Below are positions 16,906 to 25,375 of a stretch of 64,000 nt of DNA, piece after piece; position 1 is the first letter of the stretch; each line of letters begins with the position of its first letter. Location: the NCBI GenBank assembly GCA_012729535.1, contig JAAYCY010000009.1, forward strand, positions 1-64,000. The letters are read 5' to 3'. The notes under the pieces are model-generated. The model saw nothing but the letters and a program-made list of their open reading frames with translations. It did not search any database and was not told the DNA's origin. The position numbers and the translations under genes are program-made. The stretch is from Methanomicrobiales archaeon. GTDB taxonomy: Archaea > Halobacteriota > Methanomicrobia > Methanomicrobiales > Methanospirillaceae.

Positions 16906-17268
16906 ATGCAGAATATTTCACCAAAAGTGCAGAACCAGATAAATATGCTCCAGCAGATGCAACAGCAGATGCAGACCATCCTTTCACAAAAGAGCCAATA
17001 TGAACTGGCTGCCCAGGAAGCCAGAAAAGCCGTCGAAGAACTGAATGATACTGATGACTCTGCAGCTGTCTACATGAATGTCGGAACTGTTGTCATGCAA
17101 AAACCTAAAGCAGAGGTTATTGCCAAGGTTTCAGAAAAAATCGAAACTCTTGAAATCAGGATCAGATCAATCGAGAAACAGGAGAAGATGCTGCAGGAAA
17201 AATTCGAAAAACTCCAGACACAGGTTCGCTCAGAAATTGAGGGGCGTAAAGCTCCTGAAGCAGCCTGA
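16906..17268 (+). CDS. pfdB: Prefoldin subunit beta
   Basis: This 120-residue protein is the beta subunit of the hexameric archaeal chaperone prefoldin. It is two long coiled-coil helices (about residues 5-45 and 75-115) joined by a short beta hairpin (AAVYMNVGTVVMQKPKAEV). The strong TAGGAGGAG ribosome binding site lies 5-6 bases before the ATG. It ends the superoperon; a T-rich stretch follows, and then tRNA-Leu. Confidence 0.93.
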   Translation: MQNISPKVQNQINMLQQMQQQMQTILSQKSQYELAAQEARKAVEELNDTDDSAAVYMNVGTVVMQKPKAEVIAKVSEKIETLEIRIRSIEKQEKMLQEKFEKLQTQVRSEIEGRKAPEAA

Positions 17269-17287
17269 TCTCTTATTTTTTATTTGG

Positions 17288-17372
17288 GCGAGGATTGCCG
17301 AGCCAGGTCAAAGGCGACGGATTTAGGGTCCGTTCCCGAAGGGGTCCGGGTGTTCAAATCACCCTCCTCGCA
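17288..17372 (+). tRNA. tRNA-Leu (anticodon UAG)
   Basis: A 7-bp acceptor stem GCGAGGA (17288-17294) pairs with TCCTCGC (17365-17371), with A as discriminator. The anticodon stem ACGGA/TCCGT (17317-17333) presents the loop TTTAGGG with anticodon TAG at 17324-17326. A long variable arm (CCC-GAA-GGG) marks it as a type II tRNA, and the T arm is GGGTG-TTCAAAT-CACCC. The 3' CCA is not encoded and no intron is seen. The T-rich stretch at 17270-17286 could act both as pfdB terminator and as a TATA-like element. Confidence 0.95.
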
Positions 17373-17500
17373 TTAAGACAGTTTGTTCAAATCCTAAGTA
17401 ATTTTTAACCTTCAATATTCGTACCATCACGTTTTTTATTGACAAGAATCAATACATCTCCTAACGCTGGTGATGGGTTAACTGGCTCTGGGGGTATTTC

Positions 17501-19420
17501 ATGAAATACAGAGAAAACTTACAAACATATCGGCCTGATAGGTATCGAATATATGGTTTAATGGCTGGATTAATCCTTTTTTTCGCCATGAGCGGAGTTG
17601 TAATTCTACCGGTTATGGCAACAGATACCGGAGAAGAAAAACTCCATTCAGGTCCTGATGTTGCAATAATCGATGCAACAGCAAGACTGGATATTTCTGA
17701 CATCGGGGATATTCCACTTGGGACGGTGGTGGATGAACGACTTATTCTCACGATAACAGTCAAAAATGTGGGCAACCGTGAAGCGCCCGGTTATAAACTC
17801 AAATCATTCCTCGTAAGGGTAGGAAGAGAAGATGAAATTGGAACCCAGATAGGAGGAGATATAACTGACATCCGCCTGGGAGCCGGAGAAACGAGGACAT
17901 ACACCCGGACTGCAATGATTCCATCACACCTGAAAAAAGGACAGTACAGGGTAATGGTGGTCCTTGATACCAGTAATTATTTCATAGAGCCGGAAACCGA
18001 CAATAACCGATTATTAAGCCCTGACACATTATCCCCCGGATCTTCAATGGCCCCTACCGGTTCAATCCCGGTGTACTCACCGGTCAGTATTGAAGAACCG
18101 GGATATTACCTCCTGAAAAGGAATATAGACGGAGGAAATAAAGTCAATATTTTTGAGATAAAAAGTTCGGGAGTGACCTTTGATGGCGGAGGAAACACCA
18201 TCAGAGGAGTAGCTTCAGGGTATGCCACTGGCATCTATATAAATGCAGGATCTGCAGTCAGGGATATTGTCATCAAAAATCTGGTCATTGAGGATGTTGA
18301 TGCCGGTATCTGGATGTACAAGGCGAGTAACGGAAAGATAGAGAACTGTATATTCAGGAACATGAAAAACATGGGCCTCCGGCTTGACCAGTCGCATCAG
18401 AATGACATTACCGGAAACACTTTTGAATATAACACTATGGGAATTGGAGTATTCGAATCTAATAGTAATATAATCTATAACAATCTCTTTAAAAACAAGC
18501 ACAATGCTGTGGTTAATGAAAACCAGAAAAATAAATGGAATACTAATCTGAAAAGTGGCACAAATATCATCGGTGGCAGCCAGATTGGAGGAAATGCCTG
18601 GTTTGATGAGACCGGAGAAGGAGGTTTTTCAACTACTGCACAGGATTATACCCATGACGGGATATCAGATGCACCATACTCCTTAAACCCAAGCAACATT
18701 GACCTGTATCCCCTCACGATATCACCAGGAAAATCTGCGACTACACCCGAACCGGCAAAGGCACCAGAAGAGACTGAATCTGGCATTATACAGGAGGAAC
18801 AAGAAGAAAGCAATGACATGCCGGTAGCCTTGGAAAATATTACAGAGTCAGACCTTACTCATGTAATTGAACCTGAAACGCTGGATATCAAGCCGACAGA
18901 ATTGCCAGAGGAAATAAAAAGTGAGCCTGTTCAGGTAGCAGAAACTGCGACAACCAGCATACAGGAAACTCCTGAAATAACCCCGGAACCAACAGATGAA
19001 CCAACTCTGGAAGAAATTTCAGATGATGAGTCCTCACACGCCATTATCTCTCCTTATGCGGACATCAGTATAAAAGAGATTACAGGCCCTGAGTCAGGAT
19101 GTCCGGGATCAGAATATACTCTCTCTGCAGTCATTGAAAATACCGGCGGATATGATGCAGACATGTTCCAGGCCCGGTTTTATCTATCCGAAGACAGACA
19201 AATAGATTCACGGGATATTACACTTGGAGAAAAAACAATTACCAATCTCCAGTCAGGAACAGAGCAGACAATTGATCTCATTTTTAGTATTCCTGAACTG
19301 ATTGGGCTTAAAAATTATTACCTGGTCATTATAGCAAACACAGATAACGGTGTGTTTGAGGATAAAAAAAGTAATAATACCGGATATTCATCCACCCGGA
19401 TGAGAATCCGTGAATGTTAA
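17501..19420 (+). CDS. Secreted CARDB - beta-helix (NosD-like) - CARDB protein
   Basis: This 639-residue exported protein has a signal/anchor segment near residues 18-40 (YGLMAGLILFFAMSG). A CARDB-like domain follows (about 50-165; ITVKNVGNREAPG, ETDNN), then a right-handed parallel beta-helix of the NosD/periplasmic copper-binding type (about 190-410; FDGGGNTIRG, NDITGNTFEYNTMGIGV). Next comes a Pro/Glu/Thr-rich acidic linker (about 410-530), and a second CARDB domain closes the protein (VIENTGGYDADMFQ, KKSNNTG). Such proteins are typical archaeal surface adhesins or carbohydrate-binding proteins. The ATG at 17501 has GGGGG 6-7 bases upstream. It stands alone and ends at a T-rich terminator. 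Confidence 0.85.
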   Translation: MKYRENLQTYRPDRYRIYGLMAGLILFFAMSGVVILPVMATDTGEEKLHSGPDVAIIDATARLDISDIGDIPLGTVVDERLILTITVKNVGNREAPGYKLKSFLVRVGREDEIGTQIGGDITDIRLGAGETRTYTRTAMIPSHLKKGQYRVMVVLDTSNYFIEPETDNNRLLSPDTLSPGSSMAPTGSIPVYSPVSIEEPGYYLLKRNIDGGNKVNIFEIKSSGVTFDGGGNTIRGVASGYATGIYINAGSAVRDIVIKNLVIEDVDAGIWMYKASNGKIENCIFRNMKNMGLRLDQSHQNDITGNTFEYNTMGIGVFESNSNIIYNNLFKNKHNAVVNENQKNKWNTNLKSGTNIIGGSQIGGNAWFDETGEGGFSTTAQDYTHDGISDAPYSLNPSNIDLYPLTISPGKSATTPEPAKAPEETESGIIQEEQEESNDMPVALENITESDLTHVIEPETLDIKPTELPEEIKSEPVQVAETATTSIQETPEITPEPTDEPTLEEISDDESSHAIISPYADISIKEITGPESGCPGSEYTLSAVIENTGGYDADMFQARFYLSEDRQIDSRDITLGEKTITNLQSGTEQTIDLIFSIPELIGLKNYYLVIIANTDNGVFEDKKSNNTGYSSTRMRIREC

Positions 19421-19432
19421 TTTTTCTTTTTT
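19421..19432 (+). terminator. T-rich terminator
   Basis: Directly after the stop of the CARDB/beta-helix gene comes TTTTTCTTTTTT. The convergent FKBP gene ends in the same spot, so this short stretch must separate the two transcription units. Confidence 0.5.
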
Positions 19433-20054
19433 AGGAATTTTCTGGTTCTTCAATGGTCATTGGAGTGATATTTCTCACAGTGACCTCAAAGGTTAGTGTT
19501 TTCCCGGCAAGTGGACTGTTCAGATCAAAGGATACATTGGTTGCATTCATGTCAGTTATTGTTGCCTGGAAGAGATTTCCACCATCAAACAGAGTAACAC
19601 GGTTACCGATAGTAACATTTTCACCGGCCGGAATAAACTCAATCGGCATTGATACAATCTGTGCCGGATCGTATTCGCCATATGCTTCTTCAGGTGATAG
19701 GGTAAACTTTTTAGTCTCTCCTACTTTCATACAGTGAAGAGCAGAATCAAATCCGGAAATTGCACCACCTGAGCCGAGGATAAGACTAAATGGCTGTCCG
19801 TTCTTGAACGAATTGTCAAACTCTGTACCATCATCAAGTGTTCCGATATAGTCAACCTCTATAACGTCCCCATCCTGGGCTCCATCGACACAGGTTACCG
19901 TTTCCTTTTCTGCTGTAACTACCGTCGTTTCCTGGCCCTGGGGTTCTGTTCCGGTGCATCCACACAGGAATGCTGCCGCAATAAGAAGGATTGAACCGAT
20001 AATGCAAAAACAGGCACTACGGCTATTGATGGTTAAACGATTTACCATTCTCAT
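19431..20054 (-). CDS. Exported FKBP-type peptidyl-prolyl isomerase, lipoprotein
   Basis: This 207-residue protein has an N-terminal hydrophobic segment ending in LCGCTG, which fits a lipobox, so the mature protein is probably anchored by a lipidated Cys near residue 33. A FKBP domain follows from about residue 60: GDVIEVDYIGTLDDGTEFDNS, then GFDSALHCMKVGETKKFTL and PEEAYGEYDP. The insert after the first half is as in SlyD-like archaeal FKBPs. It probably helps fold exported proteins on the outer face of the membrane. Two ATGs (20054 and 20048) are possible and neither has a good ribosome binding site. Confidence 0.88.
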   Translation of the reverse strand: MRMVNRLTINSRSACFCIIGSILLIAAAFLCGCTGTEPQGQETTVVTAEKETVTCVDGAQDGDVIEVDYIGTLDDGTEFDNSFKNGQPFSLILGSGGAISGFDSALHCMKVGETKKFTLSPEEAYGEYDPAQIVSMPIEFIPAGENVTIGNRVTLFDGGNLFQATITDMNATNVSFDLNSPLAGKTLTFEVTVRNITPMTIEEPENS

Positions 20055-20116
20055 ATGTTGGGGACAAAAGGAGGAAAAAGTTCTCTGGTATTACCGGGTT
20101 TAGACCAGAAAAAAAT

Positions 20117-21211
20117 TCAGACCACAGGAGTAATAACAAGGTCTTCCGGGTCATGTGCAAGACCAATGGCAGCAAGAGCACCGATAATTCCTGCTCCACC
20201 AGCAGTAAATGTCCCGCATTTTCCGGCACAGGCGCGCGCCTCATGGCTCGTAACATGTGAACTTCTCACCCGGATACCAAACTCATGCAAGTCACCAGGG
20301 ATGATAAAACCCTTGTGAAATGCGATGCCCCATTCGTCAGAAACACTTTCATCGGCAATAAACCGGAGTACCGCTTTACGGATTAATTCAGTCCTTTCTG
20401 GGATTACAGCGAGTTCTATTGCACTACAGGCATTGCCGGTGGTCTTTTCAGGAAGATCCTGCCATAACATGGCGATGTGATGACCTATAGGAAAGGTTCC
20501 GGATATTTCAGAGAGGTAATCCAGAAGAGCTATCGCCAGGGCAAATGTTGCTCCTCCCTCAATCCCGTCAGTATTGTCAATTCCGATGATGACGTGCTGG
20601 AGTGCCAAAGTCCGGATACATCCTTCGGTTGAATGTTCATGACGAACGGTATCAACCTTCAGCACACCCTCTGCCTGTCCCATCATACCGGTAAGCGAAA
20701 ATGCAGGACCACCTATTGACCTGATACGCTGGACAATCTCGTTTTCTTCCTGCCAGATCCCGGTGACAGCCACTGCCGGGTCTGGCCAGAGTCCCACCTT
20801 TGCATCATACAGCCCCATCTTCACAAATTCCCGAAGGATGGTTCCTTCTCGGATGACCCTGATGGATGGAAGGGCTTTGGAATGGTGTCTTGCACAATAT
20901 GCCGCACAGGCACTTGACAGGCATTCATGCACAATCTCAACCATGTCCCCATCGACAGCAGTAAATATTTTTCTGCAGGCCGTCCGGGGAATAGCATTGG
21001 TTGCAGCATACCTGCTTGGAGCACGCCCGTGAGGTTGTTTTAAAACGGTAAGGCATCCTTCATCAGCAAGCCTGGCAATCCAGTCACGTGCAGTACTCCT
21101 GGGTATTCCAGCAGACACAGCGAGATCATCCACCGTAAAAGAGCCTTTACGCAAGGTAAGTTTGCGCATCAGCTTCAGGTACGAACGGCGTCGCTCAATT
21201 ACCCCCTGCAT
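20117..21211 (-). CDS. Winged-helix protein fused to a methanogenesis-marker-11/TiaS-like domain
   Basis: I start this 364-residue protein at the ATG at 21211, which overlaps the end of the homoserine dehydrogenase gene by 17 bases; the open frame extends another 117 bases into that gene. Residues 1-60 form a winged-helix DNA-binding domain (SFTVDDLAVSAGIPRSTARDWIA). The C-terminal half contains VIIGIDNTDGIEGGATFALA near residue 200. This resembles the GIDDTD motif of methanogenesis marker protein 11 and of tRNA-Ile2 agmatinylcytidine synthetase (TiaS). A cysteine-rich HECLSSACAAYCARHH block lies between. The third gene of the ACT-hom run, it may be a regulator that senses a nucleotide or metabolite. 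The function is unknown to me. Confidence 0.75.
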   Translation of the reverse strand: MQGVIERRRSYLKLMRKLTLRKGSFTVDDLAVSAGIPRSTARDWIARLADEGCLTVLKQPHGRAPSRYAATNAIPRTACRKIFTAVDGDMVEIVHECLSSACAAYCARHHSKALPSIRVIREGTILREFVKMGLYDAKVGLWPDPAVAVTGIWQEENEIVQRIRSIGGPAFSLTGMMGQAEGVLKVDTVRHEHSTEGCIRTLALQHVIIGIDNTDGIEGGATFALAIALLDYLSEISGTFPIGHHIAMLWQDLPEKTTGNACSAIELAVIPERTELIRKAVLRFIADESVSDEWGIAFHKGFIIPGDLHEFGIRVRSSHVTSHEARACAGKCGTFTAGGAGIIGALAAIGLAHDPEDLVITPVV

Positions 21212-22187
21212 ACCTGTCCCGTATTGAAAGAATATCCCCAAGGACCGCACTCGCCGTTTCCAGTGATCCTGCTCCCTTGCCAGAGAACACCAGATCTCCT
21301 GCAAGGTCGGTCCGTACAATAATGACATTCAACGACCCCTGTACAACCAGAGGATGATAACGGGGAATGATCCTAGGTGACAGCCGGTAGAGGTTTTTTT
21401 CTGGAATAATCTCCCCGATTAGCCGTATAGTCGCATCCTGCTCCTCTGCCAGACGGATAGCCTCTTCAGTTAGGAGATCGATACCGGTAATATCAATATC
21501 ATCCAGTGAAATCCGCCGGTTCAGGACGGTGTTGGCAAGGATGACCAGTTTAATTGCTGCATCAATTCCTTTTACATCATACGTGGGATCCGCTTCGGCA
21601 TATCCAAGTGTCCGTGCTTCATCCAGTGCCTGCTTGTATGAAAGCCCCTCTTCTGCCATTCTTGTCAGAATATAATTACAGGTACCATTCAGAACGCCAT
21701 ACAAAGCTTTGATAGTATTACCACCAAGGGACTCCCCCAGTGTGTGCAGAATAGGAATCGCTCCTGCAACCGTTGCCTCAAACCGAAGCGAAACCCCTGC
21801 ATTATCTGCCTCCTGTTTCAGTTCATGGTAATGCAGGGCTACAGGTCCCTTATTTGAAGTAACCACATGACATCCACGTGACAGGGCAGTCCTGATATAT
21901 CCGGTAGCAGGTTCTCCGGTTGTGGCATCTGTTGGAGATACCTCAACCAAAATGTCATATGGTGCATTTTGGACGACATCCTGCGCATGTAGTGAGGGAT
22001 CTCCACAAAGACCCGTCTCTTTCTTACGTTTTAGAAGATCGGACGGGACAATTCCCTCTCCACGGATATCCCCTGATCTCGAATCGGCAACTCCGGTCAG
22101 AACAATTCCAAGATCCTTTTCAGACAGGGCTTTTAGAATACCCTTTCCAACTGCCCCGGTCCCGATTAATGCAATACGAACAGGCAT
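21195..22187 (-). CDS. hom: Homoserine dehydrogenase
   Basis: This 330-residue enzyme reduces aspartate semialdehyde to homoserine for threonine, methionine and related pathways. The NAD(P)-binding IGTGAVGKG lies at residues 8-16, TSNKGPVALHY near residue 115 and the catalytic-domain motif GVLNGTCNYILTRM near residue 165, followed by GYAEADPTYDVKGIDAAIK. It has no aspartokinase fusion and no C-terminal ACT domain; a separate ACT protein gene lies directly upstream, one base away. This split arrangement is common in archaea. Confidence 0.95.
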   Translation of the reverse strand: MPVRIALIGTGAVGKGILKALSEKDLGIVLTGVADSRSGDIRGEGIVPSDLLKRKKETGLCGDPSLHAQDVVQNAPYDILVEVSPTDATTGEPATGYIRTALSRGCHVVTSNKGPVALHYHELKQEADNAGVSLRFEATVAGAIPILHTLGESLGGNTIKALYGVLNGTCNYILTRMAEEGLSYKQALDEARTLGYAEADPTYDVKGIDAAIKLVILANTVLNRRISLDDIDITGIDLLTEEAIRLAEEQDATIRLIGEIIPEKNLYRLSPRIIPRYHPLVVQGSLNVIIVRTDLAGDLVFSGKGAGSLETASAVLGDILSIRDRYAGGN

Positions 22188-22188
22188 A

Positions 22189-22686
22189 TCAGAACTCCAG
22201 CGGCTCGATCATCAGGATATCCTTTTGCCGTGACACTTCACGCAGTATCTCGATAGCCTGTTCCATGTGTTCCCTGCTCAAGGCTTTTATCGTGCATTTG
22301 GCAGAACTTCGTTCATGGATTGCCGGCATGGCAAGACTCATCTTTGTCACCTCTGCAAAACCGGTTTTATCAATCCAATCAACCGTGTCTCCAAGGTTCG
22401 TGTGAACCAGGTGACCGATGAGAATTACGGACTGCTGATAATGCATCCGTTCCTCACCAAACCGGAGTACAGTAATATTCCTCTCCTGGAAGAGGTTCAA
22501 AAGGGAAGTGAGGCGTTCCTGGGGAATTTCAATGACTACTTCTACGCCAAGTGTACCTTTGTCGGTAGAGAAGTCATGTTCATGAATAACAGTCTTGATA
22601 TTTCCTCCAGCATCAGAAATCGGCATCAGTGCAGCTACCAGTTGTCCGGGAGTGTCCCGGATTTCTAGTTTCATTGAAACCTGCAT
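22189..22686 (-). CDS. ACT-domain regulatory protein
   Basis: This 165-residue protein (ATG at 22686, GGAGGG 6 bases upstream; an open extension to 22710 is ignored) starts MQVSMKLEIRDTPGQLVAAL, a typical ACT strand-helix with the ligand-binding loop. A second ACT-like half follows (CTIKALSREHMEQAIEIL). It probably binds an amino acid such as threonine and regulates the homoserine dehydrogenase encoded next to it, acting as the missing regulatory domain in trans. This role is inferred from context. Confidence 0.85.
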   Translation of the reverse strand: MQVSMKLEIRDTPGQLVAALMPISDAGGNIKTVIHEHDFSTDKGTLGVEVVIEIPQERLTSLLNLFQERNITVLRFGEERMHYQQSVILIGHLVHTNLGDTVDWIDKTGFAEVTKMSLAMPAIHERSSAKCTIKALSREHMEQAIEILREVSRQKDILMIEPLEF

Positions 22687-22725
22687 ACATGCCCTCCAGC
22701 ATAATCCCATTCAATCTGCATTATT

Positions 22726-23670
22726 TCACCGGAAAGGAGTGTCATCACTTGTAATTATTACTGACATAGAATATCCGTCACCAAATGGATGTTCGTCATA
22801 GAGTGTCGTTATCCTGGCCTTATTTGTTCCATTCTGGAAAGATTCATTCCCATAGATCTCTACCGACATACCCGCACGGTTGAATGAATATATCGGATCA
22901 CCAGGAGGCATCAGGCTGTCCTCACCATAACTGGTGTTACTGTACACATGAAGACCGGTTGCACTCTCAAATCCTGCATTTGCCAGATTAAGACCTGCAG
23001 GAGGGAGATGAAAGTTAAATGTAGTCTGCCGCTCAGGTGCGATGAAAATTTCCATGGTCTGGTTCTGATACCCGGGACTTCCAATTTCAAGGATATGAGC
23101 TCCCTCACTGATTCCATTCAGGGCCAGAGGGGTTTCCCCGCGCAGTTCACCATCCAGATAAATCTGGGATTTATCTGGTTTTCCGGTGATCATAATGCCA
23201 CCCGTTGCCCGTGACGGATGAACACCGGTCTTATTATGTCCGCTGTTATGGACCATAACAGCATCAGTAAACGAAGCGATATATTCAGTGCTTCCCAGGA
23301 ATGCCACCCTTATATATTCAGTGGGAGTATAATTGCCCCGGTAAAAAGAAAAACTACCTGACCGATCAGTTGAACTCACCATAATCTGTTCAAAAGGATA
23401 TGCAGGGTTTCCGTCTGGTGATGACTGCAGGATTACCCGTTTATTTCCAAGCGGATTTCCCTCTGCACCTGTAAGATTCCCAGTCACCGTAAACGCTGTT
23501 CCCATCGGGGGGTCTTCTGGTTGAACCGTCACAGAAAGATAGGTTTCCTGTTTTTCTCCGGATACTCCCTGGCATAAACATAGCAAAGTCATCAAAATCA
23601 GGATAATTACCAGGTTTTTCCAGCATATGTACCTGCTTTCCTGCACTTTTCTCCCCACATCTGTATTCAT
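22726..23670 (-). CDS. Secreted Ig-like / PEGA-domain protein
   Basis: This 314-residue exported protein has a hydrophobic segment near residues 18-38 (NLVIILILMTLLCLCQG). An Ig-like or CarboxypepD-regulatory-type domain follows (about 40-145; PPMGTAFTVTGNLTGAEG), then a PEGA domain (about 158-215; SQIYLDGELRGETPLALNGISEGAH, split as two motifs) and a C-terminal beta-rich domain of about 100 residues that I do not recognise. PEGA domains are common in surface proteins of methanogens. It is followed by the hom operon but is probably a separate unit. I see nothing odd in its codon use. Confidence 0.8.
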   Translation of the reverse strand: MNTDVGRKVQESRYICWKNLVIILILMTLLCLCQGVSGEKQETYLSVTVQPEDPPMGTAFTVTGNLTGAEGNPLGNKRVILQSSPDGNPAYPFEQIMVSSTDRSGSFSFYRGNYTPTEYIRVAFLGSTEYIASFTDAVMVHNSGHNKTGVHPSRATGGIMITGKPDKSQIYLDGELRGETPLALNGISEGAHILEIGSPGYQNQTMEIFIAPERQTTFNFHLPPAGLNLANAGFESATGLHVYSNTSYGEDSLMPPGDPIYSFNRAGMSVEIYGNESFQNGTNKARITTLYDEHPFGDGYSMSVIITSDDTPFR

Positions 23671-23754
23671 GACTTACTGCTTTGTTTGGTGGGAAAAATC
23701 TTCAACATACCGTTATAGGAACAAGAGGGATATTATCAGTCATCATGGTAAAAA

Positions 23755-24321
23755 TTAAAACGCAAATCCAGCCTTACTACTGGTTGGAGTAAACTCAGGA
23801 TCTTCCTTTTCATACCTGATGAGAATCGATGCAAACTGCTCTGCCACTTCAAATCCAGAGGCAGTGACTATTTTATCCTTATAAACGAGCGGCTTATTCT
23901 GAATGATTGCATCTTCCACCATCATCTCACGAACGGTCTGACCTGGTGCAACGGTTGCAATTTTCTTTTTCAAAATTCCGGCCTTGGCAACTACTATCGG
24001 GGCGTTGTCAATAGCTGCAACCACTTTTTCCTTTTTATGAAAGATCTGGATCAATTCTATAAGATGACGATTGTTCCAGAGATGAACCTGTGTTCCGGGA
24101 CCTCCTACTATCATCAGCGCGTAATAATCATCTATCCCTGATAATAGTACATCTTCAAAAGTCCGGTTTACTTTAGCTTTTTTCCCGAGAACACCCATAA
24201 CTACCCCGGTGTGTGTCGAAGCAAGTTCATACGTCACCCCGGCCTCCTGAAATTTTTTTACCGGTATCAGGAGTTCCTCATCTCTGAACTTTTCAGGAGG
24301 AATCGCGATGAGTACCTTCAT
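23755..24321 (-). CDS. DJ-1/PfpI-like protein lacking the catalytic cysteine
   Basis: This 188-residue single-domain protein has the DJ-1/PfpI fold pattern: MKVLIAIPPEKFRDEELLIP with the conserved Glu, an IVGGPGTQVHLWNN loop, and the nucleophile-elbow segment VVAAIDNAPIVVAKAGIL. The Cys of the usual A-I-C-H-G-P elbow is replaced here by Asp, and the His by Asn. A paralog at 62433-63014 has Ser at the same place. Peptidase, deglycase or glyoxalase activity of the usual kind is therefore unlikely, and a binding or other role is more plausible. Alone on the minus strand, it is divergent from the EF-Tu-like gene. Confidence 0.82.
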   Translation of the reverse strand: MKVLIAIPPEKFRDEELLIPVKKFQEAGVTYELASTHTGVVMGVLGKKAKVNRTFEDVLLSGIDDYYALMIVGGPGTQVHLWNNRHLIELIQIFHKKEKVVAAIDNAPIVVAKAGILKKKIATVAPGQTVREMMVEDAIIQNKPLVYKDKIVTASGFEVAEQFASILIRYEKEDPEFTPTSSKAGFAF

Positions 24322-24408
24322 ATCATTATCACTATTATCAGATGCTTAATAACCATATGGGATTATCGGCCTGATACAATCAAATTCCAAAACAACTCTT
24401 AGATAGTG

Positions 24409-25371
24409 ATGCCAAATCTGAATATTGCATTTCTCGGACCCGAAGAACTTGCCAGGGAACTGGGAAAAAAAGGCACTTCTACAGACATATCATTCTATAA
24501 CCTTAAAAAAGGCGATAATACCCTGACCATTATCGAACCGTCCAGGTACCCGGAAAAACTATCATCACTTTATTACACTGCTTCCCTTGCAGATCTTGCA
24601 ATTCTTGTCATCGACGAGCTAAACGCAAAACTGGGTGAAACCATCCTCATGCTGAATGCTGCAGGAATAACAGAGGGGGTGCTGATTCTCCGTAATTACA
24701 TTGACAGGAATCAGATTGCACCACTGATAAAAGGGACGGTTCTTGAACAGTACTGTGTTCTTCCTGATGACCCGGTAAACCTGCGCGAGTGGCTCCTCAA
24801 TCACGTAGCAGAGAAGCCGTCAAAGTCATCCGAGGAAGACGGTATCGTCCCTATTGACCACCATTTTAATGTAAAGGGGATAGGAACGGTCATATTAGGA
24901 TCTGTCCAGAAAGGGACGATACACCGCCATGACCAGCTCACGGTCCATCCGATAGGAAAACAGGTTCAGGTACGATCTATCCAGATGCATGACGATGACG
25001 CAGAAGAAGCATCTGCAGGTAACCGGGTAGGCCTGGCACTGAAAGGAATCGAAGCTGATGACCTTGACAGGGGGTACGTGTTATCGGCGGATACGAGGAT
25101 AATCTCAGCACTAAAAGTGACTGGAAAAGCAGAAATCATCAAGTACTGGTCAGAACCCCTCAAAAACCAGATGGTTCTGTATGCAGGTCACTGGATGCAG
25201 TTTATTCCATGTCGGGTAACCAGCGTAGTTGATAATGGTGACTTTAGAAAACCGAAGCTGACACTGGAATTTGAACGTGAACTGGTATATCTCCCTGGCT
25301 CCACGATTATCCTCCATTACCTTGAGAGTGAGAAACTCAGGATCGTTGGAACGCTCATGATTCCTGAATAA
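24409..25371 (+). CDS. EF-Tu/SelB-like translation factor paralog without a GTP-binding P-loop
   Basis: This 320-residue protein aligns with the domain layout of EF-Tu/SelB, but the first domain is degenerate. Where GHxDxGKT should be there is AFLGPEELARELGKKG, the DxPGH switch reads IEPSRYPEK, and NKxD reads NYID. Domain 2 (about residues 140-235) is well kept: FNVKGIGTVILGSVQKGTIHRHDQL, given in part, and GNRVGLALKGI. A third beta-barrel domain follows to the C-terminus. It probably cannot hydrolyse GTP, but it could still bind aminoacyl-tRNA or another partner through domains 2 and 3. I choose the ATG at 24409 over the preceding GTG. It is followed 4 bases later by the YgiQ-type gene. Confidence 0.8.
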   Translation: MPNLNIAFLGPEELARELGKKGTSTDISFYNLKKGDNTLTIIEPSRYPEKLSSLYYTASLADLAILVIDELNAKLGETILMLNAAGITEGVLILRNYIDRNQIAPLIKGTVLEQYCVLPDDPVNLREWLLNHVAEKPSKSSEEDGIVPIDHHFNVKGIGTVILGSVQKGTIHRHDQLTVHPIGKQVQVRSIQMHDDDAEEASAGNRVGLALKGIEADDLDRGYVLSADTRIISALKVTGKAEIIKYWSEPLKNQMVLYAGHWMQFIPCRVTSVVDNGDFRKPKLTLEFERELVYLPGSTIILHYLESEKLRIVGTLMIPE

Positions 25372-25375
25372 CGCC

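Noticed and set aside
21212-21328. N-terminal extension of the winged-helix fusion protein
   Set aside because: It would overlap the homoserine dehydrogenase gene by over 130 bases and has no similarity to the rest. The Met at 21211 is a better start.
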